Source: Lutibacter sp. (GTDB lineage: Bacteria > Bacteroidota > Bacteroidia > Flavobacteriales > Flavobacteriaceae). From it: a stretch of DNA of 35,882 nucleotides. Numbering within the stretch: the stretch's first letter is position 1; each line of letters opens with the position of its first letter. The stretch lies in NCBI GenBank assembly GCA_018054895.1, contig JAGPIQ010000011.1, positions 1 to 35,882 of the forward strand, given 5' to 3'. The notes below the pieces were generated by a model. It did no database searches. It was not told the DNA's origin and worked only from the letters and a program-made list of their open reading frames with translations. The translations under genes and the position numbers were made by a program. Shown here in pieces: positions 1-8,902 of the stretch.

Positions 1-1
1 C

Positions 2-313
2 AGAGCATCTTTAAAACTGAATATAGAAAAAGATTTTGGTGATGCGCGTGAACAATTGGCATTGAGTAATTCACAAATTGAAAGCCAAAAAACCAATATG
101 TCTTTGGCTCAAGAAAACTATGATGGAATTAAAACTTCATATAGCGAAGGTGTAGCGAATTTAACCGAATTATTGGATACCGAGTTTGCATTGCGCCAAG
201 CACAATCCAATTATTTAAACGCTTTACTCCAATCTAAAGTAGCAGAAGTATCACTATTAAAATCTAGTGGGAAATTATCTCAATTGATAGCCAATCCAGC
301 AACAAATAAATAA
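2..313 (+). CDS. TolC-family outer-membrane efflux channel, C-terminal end (5' partial)
   Basis: The reading frame is open from the first bases of the window, so this is the last 103 residues of a longer protein; a TTG at 56 is an internal leucine, not a start. The visible part is a helical repeat of the outer-membrane efflux protein (OEP) type: a G-V-A-N-L-T-E-L-L-D-T stretch followed by a long amphipathic helix with A-L-R-Q-A-Q and Y-L-N-A-L, then a K-S-S-G-K-L ending like the final helix of TolC/OprM proteins. It lies 49 bp upstream of a membrane fusion protein gene and an RND pump gene on the same strand, so it is very probably the outer-membrane channel of that tripartite pump. The exported substrate cannot be deduced. 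Confidence 0.85.
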   Translation, partial: RASLKLNIEKDFGDAREQLALSNSQIESQKTNMSLAQENYDGIKTSYSEGVANLTELLDTEFALRQAQSNYLNALLQSKVAEVSLLKSSGKLSQLIANPATNK

Positions 314-362
314 AAAATCTACATATAATCAAAAAAATCCGCTTACTGAGCGATACCTAAAT

Positions 363-1433
363 ATGAAAACTAAAAATAGTATCATCATTACCATAGTTGT
401 AGCCTTAATAATTTTAATAGGTTACATTTTATTCAACAACAAAAAAGAAATGAATGAATTGGCTACTGCTGTTCCAGATGAATTTGCAATTCCTGTTCAA
501 ACTGCTACGGTTGGAGAAAAAACCATTTCAAACGGGTTAACCGCAACAGGTGAATTTACAGGCTGGGAAGAGGTTATACTTGTTGCAGAATCTCAAGGAA
601 GTATTGAATATTTAAAAGTTGAAGAAGGTCAAAAAATTAAAAAAGGGCAAGTAATTGCTAAAATTGATGCCGTGTCCTTAAGTTCTCAATTAAATAGTGC
701 AAACTCAGCTTTTAAGAAAGCAGAAAAAGACGTTGCGAGATATGAGCGTTTATTAGAAGTTGGTGCAGTATCGCAAAGTGCCTTGGAAGATATTAGAATT
801 CAACGTGAAAATGCCAGAGCAAACATCGCTCAAATAAATCAGCAATTAGGTTTTACCGCTGTGAAATCCCCAATTGATGGAATTGTGAATAAGTTGATGG
901 TTGAAGAAACAAGTTTTGTTATGCCTGGAAATCAAATTGCAGAAATTGTACAAGTTGATAAATTAAAAATAATTGTGAATGTTGCAGAAGATAACCTTTC
1001 TAAACTAAAAGAAGGTCAAGCTGTTTCAATTAAAACGGATGTTTATCCACTAGAAACTTTTAAAGGAAAAGTAAGTAATATTAGCGTGAAAGCAGATGCT
1101 TCAAGAAAATTTCAAATAACAATAGAAGTTGAAAACACGAAAGAAAACCAATTAAGAGCAGGCTTATTTGCTGAAGTGAATTTTGACGCACTAAAAACCA
1201 ACGAAACGGAAGCAATGGTTATTCCGCGTGAAGCCATTGTAGGTAGTATTCAAAATCCAGCAGTATATATTGTTAAAGATAGCACAGTAACACTTCAAAA
1301 AATTAAAGTTGGCGCAGTTATAAATGGAGATGTAGTGATACTAGAAGGCTTGCAAAATGGTCAACAAATTGTAACCAAAGGCATCATCAATTTAACTGAA
1401 GGCACAAAAATTAAAATAACAAACAACAAATAA
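363..1433 (+). CDS. RND efflux periplasmic adaptor (membrane fusion protein)
   Basis: This 356-residue protein joins the inner-membrane RND pump to the outer-membrane channel. Residues 7-25 form one hydrophobic helix that would anchor it in the inner membrane; there is no lipobox, unlike AcrA or MexA. Residues about 70-102 are a biotinyl/lipoyl-like half motif (V-E-E-G-Q-K-I-K-K-G-Q-V-I-A), residues about 105-160 a helical hairpin, and residues about 163-195 the second lipoyl half (K-S-P-I-D-G-I-V). A beta-barrel domain and a membrane-proximal domain follow. Length and domain order are normal for the HlyD/AcrA family. The stop codon is one base before the ATG of the pump gene, so the two are surely co-transcribed and probably translationally coupled. 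The family is certain; the substrate is unknown. Confidence 0.93.
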   Translation: MKTKNSIIITIVVALIILIGYILFNNKKEMNELATAVPDEFAIPVQTATVGEKTISNGLTATGEFTGWEEVILVAESQGSIEYLKVEEGQKIKKGQVIAKIDAVSLSSQLNSANSAFKKAEKDVARYERLLEVGAVSQSALEDIRIQRENARANIAQINQQLGFTAVKSPIDGIVNKLMVEETSFVMPGNQIAEIVQVDKLKIIVNVAEDNLSKLKEGQAVSIKTDVYPLETFKGKVSNISVKADASRKFQITIEVENTKENQLRAGLFAEVNFDALKTNETEAMVIPREAIVGSIQNPAVYIVKDSTVTLQKIKVGAVINGDVVILEGLQNGQQIVTKGIINLTEGTKIKITNNK

Positions 1434-1434
1434 G

Positions 1435-4400
1435 ATGACTATAACAGAACTATCCGTAAAAAGACCAACACTCGCCGTAGTTGTCTTTACTATCATAGCG
1501 CTTTTAGGTATCTTAAGCTATAATACTTTAGGCTACGAATTACTGCCTAAAATAACATCGCCACAAATATCGATAAGCACAATATATCCTGGTGCTTCAC
1601 CAAGTGAGGTAGAAAATTCAGTAACAACAAATATTGAAGATGCTGTAAGTGCTCTTGAAGGTGTAAAAAGTATTACGTCAACCTCACAAGAAGGTATTTC
1701 AATTGTGAATGTTGAGTTGACATATAATGCAGATGTTGATAAAGCATTGCAAGATGCGCAACGTAAAGTAAACAATATTGTTGGTCAATTACCAGATCAA
1801 GTAGATCAACCAAGTGTAGACCAATTTTCTTTTGATGATATACCAATTATGCGATTAGGGGTGTCTTCGGAAATGGATGTAAATGTGTTTAACGATTTAG
1901 TTGAAAATGAAATAAAAGAAAAATTATCCCGAATTGAAGGCGTTGCACGTGTGCAAGTTATTGGTGGAAATGAACGAGAAATACGAGTAAATGTTGATAG
2001 AGATAAACTGAAAGCTTACGGATTAAGTATTTTACAAGTAACACAAGCTATTTCAGCTGCTAATCTTGATTTCCCTACGGGAAACATAAAAAATGACAAG
2101 CAGCAAGTAACTGTTAGACTTTCAGGGAAATTTAAAGATGTAAATGATATTAAAGGACTTGAAATAACCACAGGAAATGGCTCAAGTGTTCGGATTGAAG
2201 ATATTGCTGAAGTATATGATACCACCAAAGATGTAACTACAATTTCTCGTATTGATGGAATCAGCTCTATTGGTTTAACAATTACCAAACAAAGTGATGG
2301 AAATACGGTGCAAGTTGCAGATGATATTAAGAAAGAAATAGCAATAATTGAGAGTGAATATACAGATAAAAACCTACATATAGCAGTTGCACAAGATAGT
2401 TCTGTATTTACATTGGAAGCAGCAGATGCCGTAATTTTCGACTTAATGCTTGCCGTAGGATTGGTAGCAATTATAATGATGTTTTTCCTGCGTAGTTGGA
2501 AAGATTCAATCATTGTAATGGTGTCTATTCCAATATCTATTGTTGCCACTTTTATAGCGATGAACCTATTAGGTTATACGCTAAACTTAATGACATTGTT
2601 AGGATTATCATTGGTTGTAGGGATTTTGGTGGATGACAGTATTGTAGTACTGGAGCAGATTCACGCAGAAATGGAAAAAGGAAAATCCAGAATGGAAGCT
2701 GCGATGGAAAGTTGGAAAAAAATAGGATTGTCAGTTATGTCCATTACCTTGGTTTTAATTGCTGTATTCCTTCCTATCACTTTTGTAACAGGCTTAATTG
2801 CCGATTTATTAAAGCAATTTGCCGTTGTAGTTGCTTTTGCAACAGCAATATCATTGGTGGTTTCATTTACGTTAACACCATTGTTATCCTCTCGTTTTTC
2901 TGAAGTCATAACACTTGATTCAAAAAAACTATTACACAAGCCATTAATTGCTTTTGAAAGCTTTTTAACTGGAGTGAATAATTTGTATAAAAACATATTA
3001 CAATGGACACTTACCAGAAAACGTGTAACCGCATTTTCATTATTATTTTTAGTATTTGCATCATTTTCATTACTCGTTTTTGGATTTATAGGAAGTGAAT
3101 TTGTAAAAAATGGAGACAATGGAGAATTTATTGTAGAATTAGAATTACCAAAGGAGTCAACCATTGAAGAAACAAATTTAGCTACTTTGACTGTAGAAGA
3201 TATTTTATTGAAAGATAATATTGTTTCTTCTGTATTTTCAACAGTTGGAACAGGAACTGGTGGAAGCGGAAACTCGTCAAACTTGTCACAATTAAATGTA
3301 AAAATGATTAGTCCAGATAAACGTTCCATAACTTCGGAACAGTTTGCAAGAGACATCAAAATAAAATTGACGAAGGATATTCCTGGAATAAAATTTAAAA
3401 CGGCTGCTGTAGGAATGGTTGGCGGAAGTACTGCCGGACCTATCCAAGTTTTATTGGTAGGTAGTGATATTGATGTGTTAATGGATACCGCTGAAGAAGT
3501 AAAACGAACTGTTGAACGTGTAAACAGTACCCGTGAAGTAGAATTATCTGCTAAAGGAGGAAATCCAGAAGTAGCTATTGAAGTGGATCGTGATAAAATG
3601 GCAGCGTTAAATTTAACAATGAGTACCGTTGGGAATACAATGCAAAATGCTTTTGCTGGTAATACGCAGTATAAATTTCGTGATGGTGAAAATGAGTACG
3701 ATATTAATGTAAAACTTGACCAATTTGATCGTCAAAATATAGAGGATATTAAAAAAGTGACTTTTTTAAATTCCATTGGCGAATTGATAGAATTACAACA
3801 ATTTGCAGCAGTAAATCAATCTACAGGACCTTCTAAATTACAACGAGATAATAAAAGAAGTAGCGTAAGTGTTGGTGCACAAGTTGTTGGTCGCCCAGTA
3901 GGAACAGTTTCAGCAGAAGTACAAACTGCTATTGAAGCAATGGAACTACCAAAAGGAGTTTCCTTTGAAATGGGTGGAGATTTGGAAAGTCAAACAGAAG
4001 CGTTTGCTAGTTTAGGGTTGGCTTTATTAATGTCTATTATTCTTGTGTATTTAATTATGGTGGCATTATATGAAAGTTATGCGTACCCATTAGTAGTTAT
4101 GTTTTCTGTACCAACAGCAATGATCGGAGCATTCTTAATATTGGCATTATTTAAAGAGAGTTTAGGAGTATTCACATTCTTAGGGCTGATAATGTTGGTT
4201 GGATTGGTTATAAAAAATGCAATTTTAATAGTAGATGCGGCAAATCACTTTAAAAAAGAAGGAATGGATAGTATTGAGGCTATTGTAAATGCTGGACTTT
4301 CTAGATTACGACCTATTTTAATGACGACCCTTGCCATGGTTATCGCCATGATTCCTATTGCATTTGCAGCAGGAGCAGGTGCCGAATGGAAAAATGGATT

Positions 4401-4566
4401 GGCAATGGTTTTAATTGGTGGTTTATCAAGCTCTTTAATATTTACAGTAATTATTGTTCCGGTAATGTATGTTGTAATAGATATTTGGAAAGGTGATATC
4501 AAAAGAAATGTAGCGAAAGAAAACGCTAAAGAAATTTCAAAAATAGAAGTGCATACAGCGCATTAG
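1435..4566 (+). CDS. RND-type efflux pump, inner-membrane permease
   Basis: This 1043-residue proton-driven pump has the AcrB/MdtB-type layout: a first helix near residues 12-29, a large periplasmic loop, a block of helices (about 330-550), a second large periplasmic loop, and a second helix block (about 850-1020). The proton relay residues are present: paired aspartates D400-D401 in the V-D-D-S-I-V-V-L-E motif of TM4 and lysine K927 in G-L-V-I-K-N-A-I-L of TM10, matching D407/D408 and K940 of AcrB. An early E-L-L-P-K-I sequence after TM1 and the Y-P-G-A-S-P-S-E-V-E motif are typical of the family. It completes the channel/adaptor/pump operon. Substrates could be drugs, bile-like detergents or other hydrophobic compounds; metal export (CusA type) is less likely because no methionine-pair pattern was noticed. 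Confidence 0.95.
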   Translation: MTITELSVKRPTLAVVVFTIIALLGILSYNTLGYELLPKITSPQISISTIYPGASPSEVENSVTTNIEDAVSALEGVKSITSTSQEGISIVNVELTYNADVDKALQDAQRKVNNIVGQLPDQVDQPSVDQFSFDDIPIMRLGVSSEMDVNVFNDLVENEIKEKLSRIEGVARVQVIGGNEREIRVNVDRDKLKAYGLSILQVTQAISAANLDFPTGNIKNDKQQVTVRLSGKFKDVNDIKGLEITTGNGSSVRIEDIAEVYDTTKDVTTISRIDGISSIGLTITKQSDGNTVQVADDIKKEIAIIESEYTDKNLHIAVAQDSSVFTLEAADAVIFDLMLAVGLVAIIMMFFLRSWKDSIIVMVSIPISIVATFIAMNLLGYTLNLMTLLGLSLVVGILVDDSIVVLEQIHAEMEKGKSRMEAAMESWKKIGLSVMSITLVLIAVFLPITFVTGLIADLLKQFAVVVAFATAISLVVSFTLTPLLSSRFSEVITLDSKKLLHKPLIAFESFLTGVNNLYKNILQWTLTRKRVTAFSLLFLVFASFSLLVFGFIGSEFVKNGDNGEFIVELELPKESTIEETNLATLTVEDILLKDNIVSSVFSTVGTGTGGSGNSSNLSQLNVKMISPDKRSITSEQFARDIKIKLTKDIPGIKFKTAAVGMVGGSTAGPIQVLLVGSDIDVLMDTAEEVKRTVERVNSTREVELSAKGGNPEVAIEVDRDKMAALNLTMSTVGNTMQNAFAGNTQYKFRDGENEYDINVKLDQFDRQNIEDIKKVTFLNSIGELIELQQFAAVNQSTGPSKLQRDNKRSSVSVGAQVVGRPVGTVSAEVQTAIEAMELPKGVSFEMGGDLESQTEAFASLGLALLMSIILVYLIMVALYESYAYPLVVMFSVPTAMIGAFLILALFKESLGVFTFLGLIMLVGLVIKNAILIVDAANHFKKEGMDSIEAIVNAGLSRLRPILMTTLAMVIAMIPIAFAAGAGAEWKNGLAMVLIGGLSSSLIFTVIIVPVMYVVIDIWKGDIKRNVAKENAKEISKIEVHTAH

Positions 4567-4580
4567 AAAATAAGCGGTTC

Positions 4581-4627
4581 CAAACCTTTCATATATTGAT
4601 TATTAACATACATCATTGAAAGGTTTG
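4581..4627. repeat. Inverted repeat downstream of the RND gene
   Basis: A perfect 11-bp inverted repeat (CAAACCTTTCA at 4581-4591 and its complement at 4617-4627) with a 25-nt spacer starts 14 bp after the pump stop codon. It has no T-run on the + strand, so it is not a classical intrinsic terminator; it could protect the 3' end of the mRNA or be a protein site. The rest of the 4567-4727 spacer is A-rich and shows no convincing promoter. Confidence 0.5.
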
Positions 4628-4727
4628 AGAATCCACAAAATAAATGATTAAGCTTTACTTTAAAGCAAGTAAAAAAAACAATCAATAAAGAAAATTAAAA
4701 AACCCTAAACTTTCAAATTTTTATAAA

Positions 4728-4910
4728 ATGAGAAAAATTGTATACATATCTGGAGCATTATTTAGTTCCATCACACTTTTATCTGTGCTATTTAAGATGC
4801 TTCATTTTCAAGGAGCTCAAATAGTATTGATGATTGGAATTGTAGGATTGGCATTAATTTTTATTCCACTTTATGCTATATACAGATACACTAAAAATAA
4901 ACAAAAATGA
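4728..4910 (+). CDS. Small two-helix membrane protein resembling the GldL N-terminal region
   Basis: This is a 60-residue protein with two hydrophobic helices (about 4-22 and 31-53) and a basic tail (R-Y-T-K-N-K-Q-K). The stretch L-F-K-M-L-H-F-Q-G-A between the helices and the following I-G-I-V-G-L-A-L-I-F resemble the L-F-K-I-x-H-x-x-G-A motif at the membrane-spanning N-terminus of the gliding/type IX motor protein GldL. It lacks the long cytoplasmic part of GldL, so it is not GldL itself. Similar free-standing mini-proteins occur in Bacteroidota, without a known function as far as I know. It is followed at once by the barrel-protein gene: an ATG at 4907 overlaps its TGA stop. It could be a small membrane partner of that protein; this is only inferred. 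Confidence 0.7.
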   Translation: MRKIVYISGALFSSITLLSVLFKMLHFQGAQIVLMIGIVGLALIFIPLYAIYRYTKNKQK

Positions 4911-4930
4911 TAGATTTAATAATTAAAAAA

Positions 4931-5926
4931 ATGATTAGAAATATATTTTTTATCAATTTCGTACTTATTTCAATATTTGCCAGTGCTCAAGTAAAGCAAT
5001 CTAAACTTAAAAATGTTACAGATAGCATTATAAGGGCCGAATTTCCAAGAACAAGAGTTTTTAATATTGAATATGGACACTCATTTTCGCGTGATTTCGA
5101 ATCAAAAGTATTTGACGAAAATTTTCAGAAAGGAGAAATTACCAACCAAAAAAGCATCAATTTATCAGCAAATATTCCTATTTACAACTATAAGAAATGG
5201 ACATTTACAGCTTCAGGAAATTACAAGTTTAACGAATTTGAATTCAACAATTTGGACAATATTTCAACTTCCACACTTTTTGAACAAAATGGTACAGTAA
5301 ATTTTCATAATTTTTCAACAGCAATTAGCACAACGCTTTTTTCATCACTTTTTAAAAAACCATTAATTTACAATGGTAGTATTATTGTTGATGGAAATGA
5401 TAAAGGAATTGAACGGTTAAAAGCATTTATTGGCGCTTCTATTATTTTAAAAAGAACGGCAAATACGACTATTACAACTGGTTTAATTGCCTTTATAGAT
5501 CCAACGTCTCAAATTCCATTTTTTCCAACATTTACCTACAATCATAAATTTGAAAATTCTCCTTGGGAATTCGATTTTATTCTTCCGCAAAGAGTTATCT
5601 TTAGAAGACCAATTTCATCTTTTGGAAGATTATCCTTAGGAACTGAGTTTGGTGGAAACGGTTTTTATGTGAATGTAAACGAACCTAACTTCCCTGAAGT
5701 TTTTGAATATAGTCAGCTAGAAATAAATAGCGGTGTAACCTACGAACATAAATTATCTAACAATTTAATTGCAACTTTTAAAGGTGGTTTAACTAACTTT
5801 GTAAGTAACCGATTAACTGAAAAAGGAGAACCCAATAAGGATTATATTTATAAAAATAAGCAAGATGCAACGGGCTATTTTAATGTTGGATTTTCTTTTA
5901 ACCCTTTTGCTAAAATGAAAAAATAA
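4931..5926 (+). CDS. Predicted outer-membrane beta-barrel protein, unknown function
   Basis: The protein has a clear Sec signal peptide (M-I-R-N-I-F-F-I-N-F-V-L-I-S-I-F-A-S-A, then Q). The mature part is rich in alternating hydrophobic/polar strands, such as T-F-T-A-S-G-N-Y-K-F and F-D-F-I-L-P-Q-R-V-I, and ends with F-N-V-G-F-S-F-N-P-F-like strands, as expected of an outer-membrane barrel of about 310 residues. I chose the ATG at 4931 because it gives a normal 19-20 residue signal peptide; an upstream in-frame ATG at 4907 overlaps the preceding stop (ATGA) and would add eight residues. It resembles Bacteroidota proteins assigned to DUF6268, but I cannot confirm that. It may have a structural or transport role linked to the adjacent patatin gene or the pump. 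Confidence 0.75.
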   Translation: MIRNIFFINFVLISIFASAQVKQSKLKNVTDSIIRAEFPRTRVFNIEYGHSFSRDFESKVFDENFQKGEITNQKSINLSANIPIYNYKKWTFTASGNYKFNEFEFNNLDNISTSTLFEQNGTVNFHNFSTAISTTLFSSLFKKPLIYNGSIIVDGNDKGIERLKAFIGASIILKRTANTTITTGLIAFIDPTSQIPFFPTFTYNHKFENSPWEFDFILPQRVIFRRPISSFGRLSLGTEFGGNGFYVNVNEPNFPEVFEYSQLEINSGVTYEHKLSNNLIATFKGGLTNFVSNRLTEKGEPNKDYIYKNKQDATGYFNVGFSFNPFAKMKK

Positions 5927-6002
5927 TCCAGCAACAGCGCTCAATTATTTAGTAGAATTATACCTAAACGAATGTCCAATTTAAAAAACATCCATTGACA
6001 AA

Positions 6003-8330
6003 ATGTTTAAAATCTTTTCAATATATCTAAAAAATTTGTTGTTCATTTTGTTGATAATAGGTACTCAACAAATAAGCGCACAAAACAAAAAGCCGAAAGT
6101 AGCTTTAGTATTAAGTGGCGGTGGTGCAAAAGGAGTTGCGCACATTCCAATATTGCAAACACTTGATTCATTGGGTATTGTGCCAGATTTAATTGTTGGT
6201 AATAGTATGGGCAGCATCGTTGGAGGTTTGTATGCTATGGGTTATTCTGGTGACAGTATTGCCAATATTGCCTTAAATGCAAATTGGGACGAACTTATTG
6301 GCGGTGGAGTTTCTTTAAAAGATGTTAGTGTTGAAGAAAAAAGTGAGTATGGTAAATATCAAATAGGATTAGATTGGACAGATGGAAAAATAAATACTGG
6401 AACTTTTTTAGTAAATGATCAAAACATACGAGAGTTTATTTCGTCACTCACCTATTCTACCTATGCAATTAATGATTTTGATAATTTACCCATACCTTTT
6501 AGAACCATAGCAACGGATATTATAAATGGCAAAGAGGTAATATTCGATAGCGGATCTTTGGCTTTTGCTATGAGAGCAAGTATGTCCATTCCTGGAGCTT
6601 TTTCAGCTGTACCTTATGAAGATACGCTTTTGGTAGATGGTGGACTGCTAAATAATTTTCCAGTAGATGTGGCAAAAAATATGGATGTAGATATTATTAT
6701 TGGAAGTGATGTTGGCGTGGGAACGGTAACTAAAGAAAAACTAAATAATATTGGAGCTTTGCTTTTTCAAACTGGTATGTTGAGTAGCAATGTAAAAACG
6801 CCTGAAAACCGCAAGCTTTGTGATATTTTAATTGACCATAGTAGCAATTTATCCTATTCTACGGGAGATTTTGCGAAAGTAAACATTCTTTATAATGAAG
6901 GTAAAATTGCTGTTAAACAGAATATAGCTGCTTTAGTAGATTTATCAAAAAAACTAAAAGAATATAAACAGAGGGAGCCTAAACTACCCGATGCTCAAGA
7001 GGAATTTATTTTAGACACCATAGCATACAATGGAATTAGTAAAGCCAACCTTGCCCTTGTAAAAGCAAGAACAAATATTAAACCTCATAAAAAATACACA
7101 CGTGAACAAATTGCAAGTGGTTTAAATAGAGCTATGGGAACGAACCTTTTTAGTCAAATTACCTTTAACCCTTTAATTGATGGTGATAAATTAGGATTAG
7201 AACTGAATGGTTTCGAAAAATCAAAACATCAGGTAAACGGTTCACTCCATTTTGATGGAAACAATGGAGCAGGTGTTATTGTAAATTATTTAGGGAGAAA
7301 CATTATAGGCAATGCTTCACGTTCACTTATCACCATTGATATTGCCGAAGAGCCAAAATTCCGTTTGCAATACCAGAAAAATTTTAGCCACGATAGAAAT
7401 TGGTGGTGGCGTTCTGAAGTTTTTGGACAACAATTAAAACAAAAAGTTTTTCTTGGAGGAGAAAATGTTGATAACTTACGATACCGTTATTTCGAATTCG
7501 ACAACCAACTGAACAGAAATCTAAGTTTCTTTAAAAGCTTTGTTGGCTTAGGTGTAAAATATCAAAACACTAATTTAAAACCAACAATAAACCCAGAACT
7601 CAATGGAAATATTTTTAGCCTTGACAAATACAATTTTAATGCTATTGAGTTTTACCTACAATACGAATATAATAGTTTAAATGAAGTTCATTTTGCTACA
7701 AATGGCACGTTCCTTCAAAGTAACCTCAGCAAATCGTTACACAATACAATTGATGTAAAATTTTCTGACCCAACCTTTGCAAATGTTAATGGCGCTACCA
7801 ATAATTATACAAAACTGGGTATAAACTTTGAAAAAAGATCCCCTGTAAAAAGTAAAACTATTGCAATTATTGGGTTTAATTCCGCATTTATTTTTGAAGA
7901 TACTATGGGTGATAGTGATGTTTCTCTTTCAGAATTTGGAGTAGGAGCAAATTATTTACTTGGAGGAAATATAGTAAACCCAAGAAAAGATAGTTATATT
8001 TTTCCAGGATTAAATGAAAGCGAATTAACCGCAAGCCAGTTTGTAAAACTAAACCTCGGATTGCAAATAAACTCTATGCATAACATCTATATAACACCTC
8101 ATATTGATGTAGCTTCTGTCGGCTTTGGAAATTTTGATGAGTATATAAAAGATGCCTTTTCGCCAAAAGGAAGATGGGTAAATTCGGAACAAGCTAGTAT
8201 ATTAGTATCTGCTGGAACTATGTTTTCTTACAATTCAATTTTAGGACCTATAAATTTTGATGTCTCTTGGGTAAATAACACTGATAAAGTCAGGCTTTTT
8301 ATTGGTATTGGGCTACATTTTAATCGTTAA
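6003..8330 (+). CDS. Patatin-like phospholipase fused to a BamA-type outer-membrane barrel (PlpD-like)
   Basis: This 775-residue protein has a signal peptide (about 1-26). The patatin hydrolase domain spans about 33-225: oxyanion loop G-G-G-A-K-G at 39-44, nucleophile S68 in G-N-S-M-G, and catalytic D212 in V-D-G-G, giving the Ser-Asp dyad of this family. A POTRA-like segment follows (about 330-400), then a C-terminal surface-antigen/BamA-like barrel (about 420-775) ending in G-I-G-L-H-F-N-R. This is the layout of PlpD of Pseudomonas aeruginosa and FplA of Fusobacterium (type Vd architecture), in which the lipase is linked to its own outer-membrane barrel. Whether it acts on the cell's own phospholipids or on host lipids cannot be told. 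It starts 76 bp after the barrel gene and may belong to the same transcript. Confidence 0.92.
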   Translation: MFKIFSIYLKNLLFILLIIGTQQISAQNKKPKVALVLSGGGAKGVAHIPILQTLDSLGIVPDLIVGNSMGSIVGGLYAMGYSGDSIANIALNANWDELIGGGVSLKDVSVEEKSEYGKYQIGLDWTDGKINTGTFLVNDQNIREFISSLTYSTYAINDFDNLPIPFRTIATDIINGKEVIFDSGSLAFAMRASMSIPGAFSAVPYEDTLLVDGGLLNNFPVDVAKNMDVDIIIGSDVGVGTVTKEKLNNIGALLFQTGMLSSNVKTPENRKLCDILIDHSSNLSYSTGDFAKVNILYNEGKIAVKQNIAALVDLSKKLKEYKQREPKLPDAQEEFILDTIAYNGISKANLALVKARTNIKPHKKYTREQIASGLNRAMGTNLFSQITFNPLIDGDKLGLELNGFEKSKHQVNGSLHFDGNNGAGVIVNYLGRNIIGNASRSLITIDIAEEPKFRLQYQKNFSHDRNWWWRSEVFGQQLKQKVFLGGENVDNLRYRYFEFDNQLNRNLSFFKSFVGLGVKYQNTNLKPTINPELNGNIFSLDKYNFNAIEFYLQYEYNSLNEVHFATNGTFLQSNLSKSLHNTIDVKFSDPTFANVNGATNNYTKLGINFEKRSPVKSKTIAIIGFNSAFIFEDTMGDSDVSLSEFGVGANYLLGGNIVNPRKDSYIFPGLNESELTASQFVKLNLGLQINSMHNIYITPHIDVASVGFGNFDEYIKDAFSPKGRWVNSEQASILVSAGTMFSYNSILGPINFDVSWVNNTDKVRLFIGIGLHFNR

Positions 8331-8370
8331 AAATATTTTTTTTTAGCAATACCCTACTCTGTTATAGGTC

Positions 8371-8680
8371 TGGAACATTCAATATTATGATACAAGTTTC
8401 AAATAAGTTAATTTGAATTTCAGCGGGTAAATATCTTCTATCTCCACGCTAATTTGAGTTTTAATACCTTTAAATGTACTGATGCAGCGCTTAAATCTAT
8501 ACTCTAAAAAACCGTTTACAGAACAAACTGCGTGTAACTTATATCCATCATAAAATAATTTTCAATTCTATACTTTTAAATTCTGAAGTGACACTTAGAC
8601 TGATTAATTCCAAATCACTCATCTTTGGTTTACTCCTTTGATAGGTTAAAAGTTGTTCTTTTGATATTCTTCTTGAAATT
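8371..8680 (-). pseudogene. Decayed IS982-family transposase relic
   Basis: Three pieces of an IS982-type transposase can be read on the - strand in different frames. From 8664 to about 8566 the frame gives Q-L-L-T-Y-Q-R-S-K-P-K-M-S-D-L-E-L-I-S-L, continuing S-V-T-S-E-F, the usual N-terminal region. From 8549 to about 8510 it gives D-G-Y-K-L-H-A-V-C-S-V-N-G. After a frameshift, 8497 downward gives D-L-S-A-A-S-V-H, and from 8445 to 8371 G-D-R-R-Y-L-P-A-E-I-Q-I-N-L-F-E-T, then I-L-N-V-P. These are the core motifs around the catalytic aspartates of the family. About 100 residues between the first two pieces and the C-terminal third are missing, and stops and frameshifts interrupt the rest, so it is long dead. 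I could not identify terminal inverted repeats or a target duplication. No other gene was found in 8331-8902. Confidence 0.82.
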
Positions 8681-8838
8681 TACAATATTTTTTAAAAATT
8701 TACATTTAAATTACTCATTATAAATAATTTGCTGTTAAATCAATTTACTAATTTTCAATCAAATGGCTACTTTTCCTTTTTAAATCATAATGCACAACGA
8801 GCTCTTTTAATATAATTCTATAAATTACTTTTAAAACA

Positions 8839-8887
8839 AAAAAAAACCTACACTATGAAATTAGATTTCATAGTGTAGGTTTTTTTT
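8839..8887. terminator. Strong bidirectional intrinsic terminator
   Basis: A perfect 23-bp stem (8839-8861 pairing with 8865-8887) with a 3-nt loop has an A-run on its left flank and a T-run on its right, so it can end transcripts from both sides. It lies 16 bp beyond the stop codon of the ketosynthase gene on the - strand, whose operon it closes. It also blocks read-through from the + strand patatin gene and the IS relic region. Confidence 0.9.
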
Positions 8888-8902
8888 ACAATTGCTATTC
8901 TA

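Noticed and set aside
56-313. Complete small gene starting at a TTG at position 56
   Set aside because: The same frame is open to the window edge and reads as TolC-type helix upstream of the TTG, so it is the end of a truncated larger gene.
2016-3359. Long antisense ORFs (177 and 232 codons) within the RND pump gene
   Set aside because: They lie opposite a well-conserved pump gene, have serine/isoleucine-rich composition typical of antisense shadows, and show no recognisable domain.
4636-4700. Short stem (GCTTTA/TAAAGC) in the spacer before the 60-residue gene, as a terminator
   Set aside because: Only a 6-bp stem followed by an A-run on the + strand; it would be a terminator only for the - strand, where no gene exists.
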